A DNA stretch of 64,000 nt. It comes from Granulicatella elegans. Its GTDB lineage: Bacteria; Bacillota; Bacilli; Lactobacillales; Aerococcaceae. The DNA lies in assembly GCF_020735385.1 (NCBI RefSeq), contig NZ_CP085953.1, positions 1,302,001-1,366,000 on the forward strand, in the 5' to 3' direction. The notes under the pieces were generated by a model. The model saw only the letters and a program-made list of their open reading frames with translations, was not told the origin of the DNA and ran no database searches. Both the position numbers and the translations under genes were made by a program. Below are positions 33,766-42,964 of this stretch, one piece after another (position 1 is the first letter of the stretch; the number at the start of each line of letters is the position of its first letter).

Positions 33766-34980
33766 ATGATTAGAAATATTCCATTTTCACCACCAGATAT
33801 TAGCAATCGAGAAATTGAATTAGTAACAGAAGTGCTTAAATCAGGTTGGATTACAACTGGACCAAAAACAAAAGAATTTGAAAGACAATTAGCAGCCTAT
33901 TTAGGAACTGGTAAAACAGTTTGTTTAAATTCAGCAACAGCTGCATTAGAACTAGCTTTACGAGTGTTAGGGATTGGTGAAGGAGACGAAGTCATCGTTC
34001 CAGCTTATACTTATACTGCTTCATGTAGTGTGATTGAACACGTTGGAGCAACTCCAGTATTAGTAGATATTCAAGAAAACCACCATGAAATGAATTATGA
34101 TTTATTAGAACAAGCGATAACTCCAGCGACTAAAGTAATTATTCCTGTAGAATTAGGTGGAGTGCCTTGTGATTATACTCGTATTTTTGAAGTAGTAGAA
34201 AAGAAGAAAGACTTATTCTCAGCAAATAATGCCTTGCAAGCTCATTTTAATCGAATCATTGTAGTTTCAGATTCAGCTCATGCGATGGGAACTACGATTA
34301 ATGGGTTATCAGTTGCACAAGTGGCTGACTTTGCTTCTTATTCATTCCATGCAGTTAAAAATTTAACAACAGCTGAAGGTGGTTGTATTACTTGGAATCC
34401 TAAAAATGGATTAGATGATGAAGAAATTTATCATGCTTTCCAAATTTATTCCTTACATGGACAAACAAAAGATGCCTTAGCGAAGACAAAACCAGGTTCA
34501 TGGGAATATGATATTGAAATTCCAGGATATAAATGCAATATGGCAGATATTATGGCTGCTATTGGTTTAGCACAATTAGAGCGTTATGAAGAAATTTTAA
34601 CACGTAGAAAAGAAATTATTCGCCAATTTGATGAAGGATTGAAATCTGATACTATTCAAGTGTTAGCACATCAAACAGATTGTTATAAATCTTCAGGACA
34701 TTTATATATTACAAGAGTAAATGGTGCTTCTTATGAACAAAGAGGTTTGATTATTGAAAAAATGGCAGATCGAGGTATTTCATGTAATGTGCATTATAAA
34801 CCATTACCATTATTAACAGCCTATAAAAATTTAGGATTCGATATTAAAGATTATCCTAATGCTTATCGTTATTTTGAAAATGAAGTGACCTTACCATTAC
34901 ACACATTACTAACGGACGAAGATATTCAATATATTGTTCAAAATTATAAAGAAGTCGTTCATGAAGTATTAAATGCTTGA
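33766..34980 (+). CDS. DegT/DnrJ/EryC1/StrS-family sugar aminotransferase
   Basis: 404-residue PLP enzyme. The cofactor lysine is K198 in FHAVKNLTTAEGG, and VVSDSAHAMG holds the Asp that contacts the pyridine ring. The family converts a 4-keto (or 3-keto) nucleotide sugar into the amino sugar. Since the next gene encodes a UDP-HexNAc 4,6-dehydratase, the likely product is UDP-4-amino-4,6-dideoxy-HexNAc; the Glc or Gal configuration cannot be read from sequence. An insertion of roughly 20 residues (about 145-165) precedes the VVSDSAHAMG motif. Confidence 0.9.
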   Translation: MIRNIPFSPPDISNREIELVTEVLKSGWITTGPKTKEFERQLAAYLGTGKTVCLNSATAALELALRVLGIGEGDEVIVPAYTYTASCSVIEHVGATPVLVDIQENHHEMNYDLLEQAITPATKVIIPVELGGVPCDYTRIFEVVEKKKDLFSANNALQAHFNRIIVVSDSAHAMGTTINGLSVAQVADFASYSFHAVKNLTTAEGGCITWNPKNGLDDEEIYHAFQIYSLHGQTKDALAKTKPGSWEYDIEIPGYKCNMADIMAAIGLAQLERYEEILTRRKEIIRQFDEGLKSDTIQVLAHQTDCYKSSGHLYITRVNGASYEQRGLIIEKMADRGISCNVHYKPLPLLTAYKNLGFDIKDYPNAYRYFENEVTLPLHTLLTDEDIQYIVQNYKEVVHEVLNA

Positions 34981-35000
34981 TGGAGTAAGGAGAAGTGTAG

Positions 35001-36806
35001 ATGAATAATCGATTAAAAATATTATTTCTATTTGTATTAGACTCGATCATCGTACTGGGTTCTGTATTTTTAAGTTTTAGACTAGTAACGGAAGGGCTAA
35101 TTCGTAATATTCATGCCTTAACTGTTACAGCATTATTATCTTTAGCAGCTTATTATGTATTTTCTTATTTCTTAAATTTATATTGGAGAGATTGGGAATA
35201 TGCGAGTGTTTATGAAGTTATTACAGTTGTAAAATGTGTAAGTGCTTCGGTAATTGTTTCTACTGTTGCAGGAATTGTTTGGTTCAAAACATTAGTAACA
35301 TGGCAATTTGTAGTAGTGTTATGGCTATTACTTGTCTGTGCAGTAGGTGGCGTTCGTCTGTCAATGCGTATTTTCAGAGAGTACTTTGTAGACAGCGTTG
35401 TTATGGAAAATGCAAAACCAACTTTAATTGTTGGAGCAGGGGCAGCAGGAACTTTATTAGTTCGTCAAATGCTAATGCATCCAAAAATGAGAATGATGCC
35501 AGTAGCCTTTGTTGATGATGATCCAGAAAAACAAAGAAAAGATATTTATGGCGTTCGTATTTTAGGAACTACAAAAGATATTGAAAAAATTGTTCAACAT
35601 ATGGGAATTACTAAAGTTGTTATTGCGATGCCTTCATTACCAAATAAAAAATTAAATGAAGTTTATGATATTGCTCGTAAAACCGGAGCAGAATGTGTCA
35701 TCCTTCCAAATATTGATGAAGTCATGTCAGGAAACTTACATGTACAACAATTGAGAAATGTTGAAATTGAAGATTTACTTGGACGAGATCCAATTGAATT
35801 GGATCAAACGTTAATTGAAAAACAATTACGTGGAAAACGAATTTTAGTAACTGGGGCAGGAGGCTCCATCGGTTCTGAAATTTGTCGACAAGTTTCTTCG
35901 TTCCGTCCAAAAGAATTAATTATTTTAGGACATGGAGAAAATAGTATTTATCAATTAAATATGGAATTACTTGGAAAATATGCTGAGCATTTTAGAATTA
36001 CTCCTGTCATTGCGGATGTTCAAGATAGAAAGCGTATTTTTGAAGTGATGGAAAAATATCGTCCAGACGTTGTGTACCATGCTGCAGCGCACAAACATGT
36101 GCCTCTAATGGAAATTAATCCTAGAGAAGCAGTGAAAAATAATATTTTAGGAACTCGAAATGTTGCAGAAGCTGCGAATCATGCAAAAGTAAAAACTTTT
36201 GTGATGATTTCAACTGATAAAGCTGTTAACCCACCGAATATTATGGGAGCAACAAAACGCCTATGTGAAATGATTGTTCAAGATATGGCAACGAAGAGTG
36301 ATTCAACGAAATATGTAGCAGTGCGTTTCGGGAATGTATTAGGATCGAGAGGTTCTGTTATTCCATTATTTAAGAAACAAATTGCAAAAGGTGGACCAAT
36401 TACAGTAACTCACCCAGATATTGTTCGTTACTTTATGACGATTCCAGAAGCAGCACAATTAGTGATTCAAGCTGGTTCTCTAGCGCGTGGAGGAGAAATT
36501 TTCGTGTTAGATATGGGTAAACCAGTTCGTATTTTGGACTTAGCGAAAAATCTAATCCGTTTATCAGGATACAGTGAAGATGATATCGAAATTAAATTTA
36601 CTGGTTTACGTCCTGGTGAAAAAATGTATGAAGAGTTATTGAATGAGGGTGAAGTTAATCCAAAACAAATTTTCCCTAAAATTCATATCGGAATTTCGGA
36701 TAATTCAAAAATTAATCGTGTGTATGACTTTATTGAAAAGTTCGAAAATTATTCAGAACAAGAATTACATGATGAATTGATTGATATTGCGAATAAAAAG
36801 AAATAA
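35001..36806 (+). CDS. Membrane UDP-GlcNAc 4,6-dehydratase (CapD/PglF/WbpM family)
   Basis: 601 residues. Four N-terminal membrane helices (1-110) are followed by a CoA-binding-like Rossmann domain (about 140-260, VGAGAAGTLLVRQ) and the catalytic SDR domain (about 280-580) with the NAD motif VTGAGGSIGSEICRQ. The active-site segment is STDKAVNPPNIMGATKR. Here Met replaces the classical SDR Tyr, as is normal for the long membrane-bound branch of this family. It makes UDP-4-keto-6-deoxy-HexNAc, the substrate of the aminotransferase upstream. A terminator follows. Confidence 0.92.
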   Translation: MNNRLKILFLFVLDSIIVLGSVFLSFRLVTEGLIRNIHALTVTALLSLAAYYVFSYFLNLYWRDWEYASVYEVITVVKCVSASVIVSTVAGIVWFKTLVTWQFVVVLWLLLVCAVGGVRLSMRIFREYFVDSVVMENAKPTLIVGAGAAGTLLVRQMLMHPKMRMMPVAFVDDDPEKQRKDIYGVRILGTTKDIEKIVQHMGITKVVIAMPSLPNKKLNEVYDIARKTGAECVILPNIDEVMSGNLHVQQLRNVEIEDLLGRDPIELDQTLIEKQLRGKRILVTGAGGSIGSEICRQVSSFRPKELIILGHGENSIYQLNMELLGKYAEHFRITPVIADVQDRKRIFEVMEKYRPDVVYHAAAHKHVPLMEINPREAVKNNILGTRNVAEAANHAKVKTFVMISTDKAVNPPNIMGATKRLCEMIVQDMATKSDSTKYVAVRFGNVLGSRGSVIPLFKKQIAKGGPITVTHPDIVRYFMTIPEAAQLVIQAGSLARGGEIFVLDMGKPVRILDLAKNLIRLSGYSEDDIEIKFTGLRPGEKMYEELLNEGEVNPKQIFPKIHIGISDNSKINRVYDFIEKFENYSEQELHDELIDIANKKK

Positions 36807-36811
36807 AATAG

Positions 36812-36842
36812 AGAAGGCTGGATAATGCTCCAGCCTTCTTTT
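36812..36842 (+). terminator. Terminator inside the glycopolymer cluster
   Basis: AGAAGGCTGG (36812-36821) pairs with CCAGCCTTCT (36830-36839), followed by a short T-run. It separates the amino-sugar module from the glycosyltransferase genes. Confidence 0.85.
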
Positions 36843-36867
36843 CATAAACACAGATTAAGGAGAAATT

Positions 36868-37881
36868 ATGTTAGTATCAATATCTATTAGTGCATACAAT
36901 GAAGAAAAATATTTGCCAGCATTATTTGAAAGTTTAGTCCATCAAACGTATCCTCATAAACAAATTGAAATTGTTTTGATAAATGCGATGTCAACAGATT
37001 GTACGAGAAGTTTAATGAATGAGTTTCAAGAAAACTATCAACATGAATTTTATGCTATTAAGATTTTTGATAATCCTAAAAAGACATTGAATACAGGATT
37101 AAATTTAGGATTTAAACATTCGGATGGAGATTGTTATTTAAAAATCGATGCGCATTCTCATATTCCAGAAGATTTTATTGAAAATAATGTAGCTGTGATC
37201 CAAACAGGAGAACGAGTTTGCGGAGGAAGAAGACCAACGATTGTTGAAACAGATGATGAATTAGCGAAGACATTACATATCGTTGAAGAATCTGCATTAG
37301 GTAGTAGCATCGCAAATTATCGTAAAGGTGATGAGAGTCGTTATGTCGATTCTGTATTCCAAGGAATGTATCATAAAGATGTCGTAGATAAAGTTGGATA
37401 TTTTGACGAAAAGTTAGTTCGTACAGAAGATAATGAGTTCCACTATCGTATTCGAAAAAATGGATTTAAAATATGGTATGATACTTCGATTGAATCATTT
37501 CAATATATTCGACCAACTTACTCAAAAATGTTAAAACAAAAATATGGAAATGGTTATTGGATTGGTTTAACAAGTCATGTATGTCGTGAATGTTTATCGC
37601 TATTCCATTTTGTACCTGGAATTTTTGTGAGTACATTATTAGCAACGGTTTTATTTGCTGGAATTTCTGCATTACCATTTTTATTATTAGTAAGTGTTTA
37701 TTTATTAGCGATTATTGGATTGTCACTATTTGAAATTTCAACCCATCCATTTCATGTCACTCGTTTATTGATTCCATTTATGATGATTTCTGTTCATTTT
37801 TCTTATGGAATCGGAACAATCCGTGGGTGGATTGAAGGATTTTGGTGGAAGAAAACGTATTATTCAATGAATGAAGATTAA
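36868..37881 (+). CDS. Glycosyltransferase family 2 (ExoA-like)
   Basis: 337 residues. The GT-A domain starts VSISAYNEEKYLPALFESL, has the metal-binding Asp motif KIDAHSH (about 92-98) and TEDNEF in the acceptor region, and ends with two to three membrane helices (about 245-320). It resembles ExoA-type transferases for surface polysaccharides. Donor and acceptor are unknown; it should add a sugar to the lipid-linked amino-sugar primer on the cytoplasmic face. Start ATG 36868 follows AAGGAG. Confidence 0.87.
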   Translation: MLVSISISAYNEEKYLPALFESLVHQTYPHKQIEIVLINAMSTDCTRSLMNEFQENYQHEFYAIKIFDNPKKTLNTGLNLGFKHSDGDCYLKIDAHSHIPEDFIENNVAVIQTGERVCGGRRPTIVETDDELAKTLHIVEESALGSSIANYRKGDESRYVDSVFQGMYHKDVVDKVGYFDEKLVRTEDNEFHYRIRKNGFKIWYDTSIESFQYIRPTYSKMLKQKYGNGYWIGLTSHVCRECLSLFHFVPGIFVSTLLATVLFAGISALPFLLLVSVYLLAIIGLSLFEISTHPFHVTRLLIPFMMISVHFSYGIGTIRGWIEGFWWKKTYYSMNED

Positions 37882-37927
37882 AATTGTTAAAAAGTGGTAA
37901 ATCTCTCCTCATGGTGTAGAGGAATTA

Positions 37928-37936
37928 TGGTATAAT
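37928..37936 (+). promoter_or_regulatory. Extended -10 promoter of the first LCP gene
   Basis: TGGTATAAT (37928-37936) is a perfect extended -10. A TCCTC/GAGGA inverted repeat (37906-37910 with 37919-37923) sits just upstream, where the -35 would be. Confidence 0.65.
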
Positions 37937-37970
37937 AAATTGATTGTAGTTAAAAGTGAGGTTGAAAAGT

Positions 37971-39290
37971 TTGAGTAGAGTTGAAAATCATATTCATAAA
38001 AAAATTTTAAAAAATAAACGAAAAAAATGGACGATATTTTTTATCGTTTTACTGGCAACTTTAATAACAGTATCAGGAGCTTATATTCGTGCTCGATTAG
38101 CAAAAGTAGAAAATGCGATTCATCAAGAAGTAGAAACGGTGAATTTACGTGAAAAGGAAATTACAGATAATGATAGTTTTTCCGTTTTATTATTAGGAAT
38201 TGATAACGGGGCGTATGGGCGAGGAACAGAAGTCGGCCGTAGTGATACGATGTTAGTTGTAACAGTTAATGAAAAGTTAGGTAAAACAACAATTGTTAGT
38301 ATTCCACGTGACTCTTACACAGAAATTGTTGGTTATGGAACCAATGACAAAATTAACCATGCCTATGCATTTGGTCAAGAAAAAATGTCTATTAATAGTG
38401 TACAAAATATGTTAAATGTCCCAATTGATTATTATGTGACTGTTGATATGGGAGGTTTAATGGGCTTAGTCGATGCGGTTGGTGGATTGGATATTACACC
38501 AGTATTAACTTTCACTTATGAAGGAGAATCCTTTACAGAAGGAGAAGACAGACATGTTGATGGTGAAGCAGCATTAAGATATGCAAGAATGCGATATGAT
38601 GACCCAGAAGGAGATATGGGACGTCAAAAACGTCAACAATATGTAATCCAGAAATTAGTAGAAAAACTATTAAATATAACTTCTATAACTCGTTATGAAG
38701 AAATTTTAAAAACTTTAGAAAATTCAGTTCGTACGAATTTTACACTTGATAAATTATTATCGATAAAAAATAATTATCCAAAAGCTTTAAAGAACTTTGA
38801 AAGTGATAAAATTAGTGGTTCGGGTACAATGATTGGTGGTATTTATTATTTTGTAGTACCAGAAGATGAAAGATTACGTATTTCTAATCTGTTACGTGAG
38901 AATTTAGAACTTCAAAAAGTAGATTCACTCAAACATATTGAAACAAACGAGACACAGATTGTTCCTGAAGTTGAAAATCATCAGCCAACAAATTCATCAT
39001 TTTACCAAGAAGAGATTGCAGATGAATATGTTGAACCAGCTACTGTTCCTCAAGCAGAAAATAATCAACCTGTAGCTCCAGCAACGACTGTTGCCCCAAC
39101 TACAGTAAATACTACAACAGTAGCCAATACTCAAAAAAATGATGATAAAAAGGCTGAAACTACAAAAGATACTCAACCAACGACTGTTGCCCCTACTAAA
39201 CCTGAAACTAGTTCTGTAGAACTTGCACCAGTGCCAAGTAATTCAACGATTGAACCAAAATCAGCTGCAACAGAAACAAATAATCAATAA
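37971..39290 (+). CDS. LytR-CpsA-Psr (LCP) glycopolymer ligase with Thr/Pro-rich tail
   Basis: About 439 residues: short cytoplasmic N-terminus, one membrane helix (about 19-40), extracellular LCP domain (about 70-310) and a low-complexity Thr/Pro/Ala tail (about 325-439). LCP enzymes transfer lipid-linked glycopolymers onto peptidoglycan. Seen motifs are RSDTMLVVTVN, SIPRDSYTEI, KINHAYAFG and ALRYARMRYDDPEGD with the conserved acidic/Arg residues. The start is TTG 37971, because GTGAGG lies 9 bases before it; the upstream GTG 37956 is itself part of that site. A second LCP follows. Confidence 0.9.
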   Translation: MSRVENHIHKKILKNKRKKWTIFFIVLLATLITVSGAYIRARLAKVENAIHQEVETVNLREKEITDNDSFSVLLLGIDNGAYGRGTEVGRSDTMLVVTVNEKLGKTTIVSIPRDSYTEIVGYGTNDKINHAYAFGQEKMSINSVQNMLNVPIDYYVTVDMGGLMGLVDAVGGLDITPVLTFTYEGESFTEGEDRHVDGEAALRYARMRYDDPEGDMGRQKRQQYVIQKLVEKLLNITSITRYEEILKTLENSVRTNFTLDKLLSIKNNYPKALKNFESDKISGSGTMIGGIYYFVVPEDERLRISNLLRENLELQKVDSLKHIETNETQIVPEVENHQPTNSSFYQEEIADEYVEPATVPQAENNQPVAPATTVAPTTVNTTTVANTQKNDDKKAETTKDTQPTTVAPTKPETSSVELAPVPSNSTIEPKSAATETNNQ

Positions 39291-39322
39291 CCAATATTAC
39301 AAAGGAAATTTGAGGAAATAAA

Positions 39323-40363
39323 ATGGTAGAACAACATGAGTTTGGTCTTCGTTCAAAAAGAAGACAAAAAAAGAAAAAAGGAAAGTTATTATTTATTTTC
39401 ATATTGATTTCTGCTTTTCTGGTAGGAGCATCTATTGTTTTTGCTGATAAATTAAATTTACTCCACCAAACAATTAGTACGATTACTCAAGATGTTGGGA
39501 ATAGAACTAAAGAAGAAGCACAAGAAATTATTGAAAATGCTAAACCTATTAATATTTTATTATTAGGGATTGATAATGGTGCATATGGTCGACCAACTGA
39601 AGATGGTAGAAGCGATACGATGTTGTTATTAACATCGAATCCAACTGAGAAAAAAGCACAGTTATTGAGCATTCCACGTGACACTTATACAGAAATTGTT
39701 GGAATGAACTACTATGACAAAATTAATCATGCTTACGCATATGGACAAGCCAAAATGGCGATTAATTCTGTAGAAAAATTATTTGATACAAGCATTGATT
39801 TTTATATGGAAATTAATATGTCTGGTTTAATGGAATTTGTTGATGCAGTTGGCGGCATTGAAGTAACAAGCCCATTAACTTTCACTTATGAGGAACGTTC
39901 ATTTGTAGAAGGAAAAACGGAATTATTAGATGGCGAAAGTGCATTACGCTTTGCAAGAATGCGTTATGATGATCCAGAAGGAGATTATGGCCGTCAAAAA
40001 CGTCAAAGAATTGTTATTGAACAATTAGTGAAAAAAATGATGTCCTTTAATTCGATTACGAATTTTGAAAAAATTATGAATGCTGTAAGTAAAAATGTTA
40101 AAACAGATATTCCAATTGGAAAAATTATGGCATTGAAAAACACATATGGCCCTTCATTTGACCATTTAGAACAAGCATTTATTGAAGAACGTTCATTATT
40201 ATTGAAAAATTCAATAGGAGAGCAAATTTATTATTCGTATGCTACAGATGAAGAATTATTAGAAAAATCTAATTTAATCCGTGAATATTTAGGTCAAAAA
40301 CCTGTTAAAACTTATCCATTATTACAACAAAGAGAAAACTTATTTTATTTAACTACGCCATAG
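39323..40363 (+). CDS. Second LytR-CpsA-Psr (LCP) ligase
   Basis: 346 residues with a membrane helix at about 19-40 and an LCP domain (about 65-300). It carries GRSDTMLLLTSN, SIPRDTYTEI, KINHAYAYG and ALRFARMRYDDPEGD, closely matching the preceding LCP, so the pair looks like a tandem duplication. It lacks the Thr-rich tail of its neighbour. Start ATG 39323 has a modest TTGAGGAAA site. It probably attaches the polymer made by this cluster to the cell wall. Confidence 0.9.
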   Translation: MVEQHEFGLRSKRRQKKKKGKLLFIFILISAFLVGASIVFADKLNLLHQTISTITQDVGNRTKEEAQEIIENAKPINILLLGIDNGAYGRPTEDGRSDTMLLLTSNPTEKKAQLLSIPRDTYTEIVGMNYYDKINHAYAYGQAKMAINSVEKLFDTSIDFYMEINMSGLMEFVDAVGGIEVTSPLTFTYEERSFVEGKTELLDGESALRFARMRYDDPEGDYGRQKRQRIVIEQLVKKMMSFNSITNFEKIMNAVSKNVKTDIPIGKIMALKNTYGPSFDHLEQAFIEERSLLLKNSIGEQIYYSYATDEELLEKSNLIREYLGQKPVKTYPLLQQRENLFYLTTP

Positions 40364-40378
40364 AAAGAAGGAAATCAA

Positions 40379-41086
40379 ATGATTTACGCTGGAATACTTG
40401 CTGGTGGAACGGGAACTCGTATGGGAATTCAAGATATGCCTAAACAGTTTTTAACATTAGGAAAAAAACCAATTATTATGCATACCGTTGAGAAATTCTT
40501 GTTTGTTCCTGATATTGATATTATTTATGTAGCTGTTCATCCTAATTGGATGACATACTTTGAAGATTTGCTCCATAAATATGTTCCAACACAAAAAGAA
40601 AGAATTCGTGTTGTTTCAGGTGGAAAAGATAGAAATGATAGTATTATGAATATTATTCATGATATTCAAGAAAAATCTAATGAAACGACAGATGATATTT
40701 TAATTACTCATGATGCAGTTCGTCCATTTGTATCTTATCGTATGATTGAAGAAAATATTGCTGCTATGAAAGAATATGATGTAGCAGATACAGTCGTTCT
40801 TGCAAATGATACAATTGTTGAATCTGTCGATGGAAAAGTTATTTCATCTATTCCGAATCGTACACATATGTACCAAGGCCAAACGCCACAAACTTTCAAA
40901 ATTCGTGCATTTGTAGATATTTACGAATCGACGGAAGAAGAAGTCAAACAAATTTTGACAGATGCTTGTAAAGTGTTTGTATTAAATAATACGCCTGTTG
41001 GATTAGTTCAAGGGGAATATTCAAATATTAAAATTACTACAGTAACGGATTTAAAAATTGCTGAAGCGATGTTGGGGGAGATCTAA
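40379..41086 (+). CDS. tarI: D-ribitol-5-phosphate cytidylyltransferase (TarI/IspD family)
   Basis: 235 residues of the IspD/TarI fold. The N-terminus has the nucleotide loop AGILAGGTGTRMG and the Lys in MPKQFL; HDAVRPFVSYRM is also typical. Isoprenoid IspD and teichoic TarI are hard to tell apart by motif. The immediate TarJ-like neighbour and the polymer cluster favour TarI, which makes CDP-ribitol from ribitol-5-phosphate and CTP. The stop abuts the GTG start of the next gene. Confidence 0.87.
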   Translation: MIYAGILAGGTGTRMGIQDMPKQFLTLGKKPIIMHTVEKFLFVPDIDIIYVAVHPNWMTYFEDLLHKYVPTQKERIRVVSGGKDRNDSIMNIIHDIQEKSNETTDDILITHDAVRPFVSYRMIEENIAAMKEYDVADTVVLANDTIVESVDGKVISSIPNRTHMYQGQTPQTFKIRAFVDIYESTEEEVKQILTDACKVFVLNNTPVGLVQGEYSNIKITTVTDLKIAEAMLGEI

Positions 41087-42115
41087 GTGATTAATCGAGT
41101 ATATCAATTGATTCGTCCGCATTATTTTTCTGTGAAATATGAAGACGTTGAAATAGAGCAAGAAGACACAGTCGTTGTTCGACCAAATTATATTGCACTA
41201 TGTCATGCAGACCAACGTTATTTCCAAGGGACACGTCCACCAAAAATTTTACAAAAGAAATTGCCAATGGCATTAATTCACGAATGTTGTGGAATTGTTG
41301 TCAGTGATGTTTCAGGAACATATAAAACTGGAGATAAAGTCGTCATGATTCCAAACCAACCTCCAAAAGAATTTGAAGAGGGAACAGAATTTTATGAAAA
41401 CTATGTAACAGGTGCTTATTTCCGTTCAAGTGGGCATGATGGATTTATGAGAGAATTTGTTACAATTCCTAAAAATCGTGTGGTGAAATACGAAACAATT
41501 CCATCAAAAGTTGCTGCAATTACAGAATTTGTTTCCGTTGGGATTCATGGTATTACAAGAATGAAACAAGTAGCACATTCAAGAAGAGACCGTATTGTGG
41601 TATGGGGATCTGGAAGTCTAGCTTATGTGGTTGCGACACTTGCAAAAGAAAAATTCCCTAACTCAACGATTATTGTGGTTGGAAAAAATCATGATAAATT
41701 GCGTTTATTCTCATTTGCAGATGAAGTATATGATGTCAGTGAAATTGAGGATGATTTCACGTTTGATCATGCTTTTGAATGCGTGGGTGGAACTGGAACT
41801 CAAGAAGCATACCGAGATATTATTAAACATATTAGACCGCAAGGTACGGTTATTATGATGGGAGTAAGCGAGTTTGAAGTTCCATTAAATACACGAGATA
41901 TATTAGAAAAAGGTTTAACTTGGGTGGGTAGTTCACGTTCAGGACGTGAAGATTTTGAAGGAGCCGTTGAAATGATGGAACGTCCTCAAGTACATTCAAG
42001 ATTGAATTTAATTATTCATGAATCAAATAAAATTCAAGATATTCAAGATATCTATCATTTCTTTGAAGAAGATACTGTTACACCATTTAAGACAGTTGCG
42101 AAATGGGATATTTAA
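41087..42115 (+). CDS. tarJ: Ribulose-5-phosphate reductase (TarJ-like, zinc-type dehydrogenase)
   Basis: 342-residue medium-chain dehydrogenase/reductase. The N-terminal catalytic domain has the metal-site segment ALCHADQRYFQG and LIHECCGIVV. A Rossmann domain (about 165-290) begins VVWGSGSLAYVVATLA. Next to TarI the expected reaction is NADPH reduction of ribulose-5-phosphate to ribitol-5-phosphate. GTG 41087 is the start, directly after the tarI stop, with GGGGGAG inside tarI. TarI and TarJ together supply CDP-ribitol. Confidence 0.87.
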   Translation: MINRVYQLIRPHYFSVKYEDVEIEQEDTVVVRPNYIALCHADQRYFQGTRPPKILQKKLPMALIHECCGIVVSDVSGTYKTGDKVVMIPNQPPKEFEEGTEFYENYVTGAYFRSSGHDGFMREFVTIPKNRVVKYETIPSKVAAITEFVSVGIHGITRMKQVAHSRRDRIVVWGSGSLAYVVATLAKEKFPNSTIIVVGKNHDKLRLFSFADEVYDVSEIEDDFTFDHAFECVGGTGTQEAYRDIIKHIRPQGTVIMMGVSEFEVPLNTRDILEKGLTWVGSSRSGREDFEGAVEMMERPQVHSRLNLIIHESNKIQDIQDIYHFFEEDTVTPFKTVAKWDI

Positions 42116-42130
42116 TAATGAGGTGAAATC

Positions 42131-42964
42131 ATGGAACCACTTCAAGCGAAGTGTTTAGAGATGGCAGAGTATTTCGTCCAATTTTGTAATGAAAATAATT
42201 TACTTTGCTATTTATGTGGTGGAGGAGCGATTGGAACTCTACGACATAAAGGATTTATTCCTTGGGATGATGACTTAGATTTCTTTATGCCAAGAAAAGA
42301 TTATGAAAAATTAGCACAACTATGGCCACAAAAGGCAGATAGTCGTTATCAACTTTCTAAAAGTAATGAAAATTATATTGACCGTAATTTATTTATTACG
42401 ATAAGAGATACTCAAACGACATGTATCAAACCTTATCAACAAGATTTGGATATCCCACATGGATTAGCATTAGATGTGCTTCCGTTGGATTATTATCCAG
42501 CTAATGGGCTATCACGAAAAAAACAAGTGATAGCTGCTTTAGTCTATTCACTATTTTGCGCCCAAACTATTCCAGAAAAGCATGGTGGAATTATGAAGTG
42601 GGGAAGTCAAGCATTATTAGCACTTGTTCCATCTAAAAAACTTCGTTATAAAATTTGGAAAAAAGCTGAAGCTGAAATGACGAAATATACAAAAGAAGAA
42701 AGTGATGGCATTACTGAACTGTGTTCTGGTCCATACTATATGAAGAAGAAATATCCTATTTCTAGTTTTGAGGGTGCATTGTGGCTTCCTTTTGAAGAAA
42801 CGGAATTACCAATTCCAGTTGGATATGATGCTTATTTAAAAACTGCTTTTGGAGATTATATGACACCTCCACCAGTAGAAAAACAAGTAGCTCATCATGA
42901 TGCAGTTTTACTTGATTTAGAAAAGAGCTATACTCATTATAAAGGTGAATATTATGGCAAGTAA
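42131..42964 (+). CDS. LicD-fold phosphotransferase (possible ribitol-phosphate or phosphocholine transferase)
   Basis: 277 residues of the LicD family. The metal/nucleotide site is the acidic cluster GFIPWDDDLDFFMPRKDYE (D46-D50), preceded by CGGGAIGTLRHK. Family members transfer phosphocholine from CDP-choline (pneumococcal LicD) or ribitol phosphate from CDP-ribitol (the related fukutin and FKRP). The gene directly follows tarIJ with a 15-base gap, and no choline uptake or activation genes are present, so ribitol-phosphate transfer is my preferred inference. It overlaps the next gene by 11 bases. Confidence 0.83.
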   Translation: MEPLQAKCLEMAEYFVQFCNENNLLCYLCGGGAIGTLRHKGFIPWDDDLDFFMPRKDYEKLAQLWPQKADSRYQLSKSNENYIDRNLFITIRDTQTTCIKPYQQDLDIPHGLALDVLPLDYYPANGLSRKKQVIAALVYSLFCAQTIPEKHGGIMKWGSQALLALVPSKKLRYKIWKKAEAEMTKYTKEESDGITELCSGPYYMKKKYPISSFEGALWLPFEETELPIPVGYDAYLKTAFGDYMTPPPVEKQVAHHDAVLLDLEKSYTHYKGEYYGK

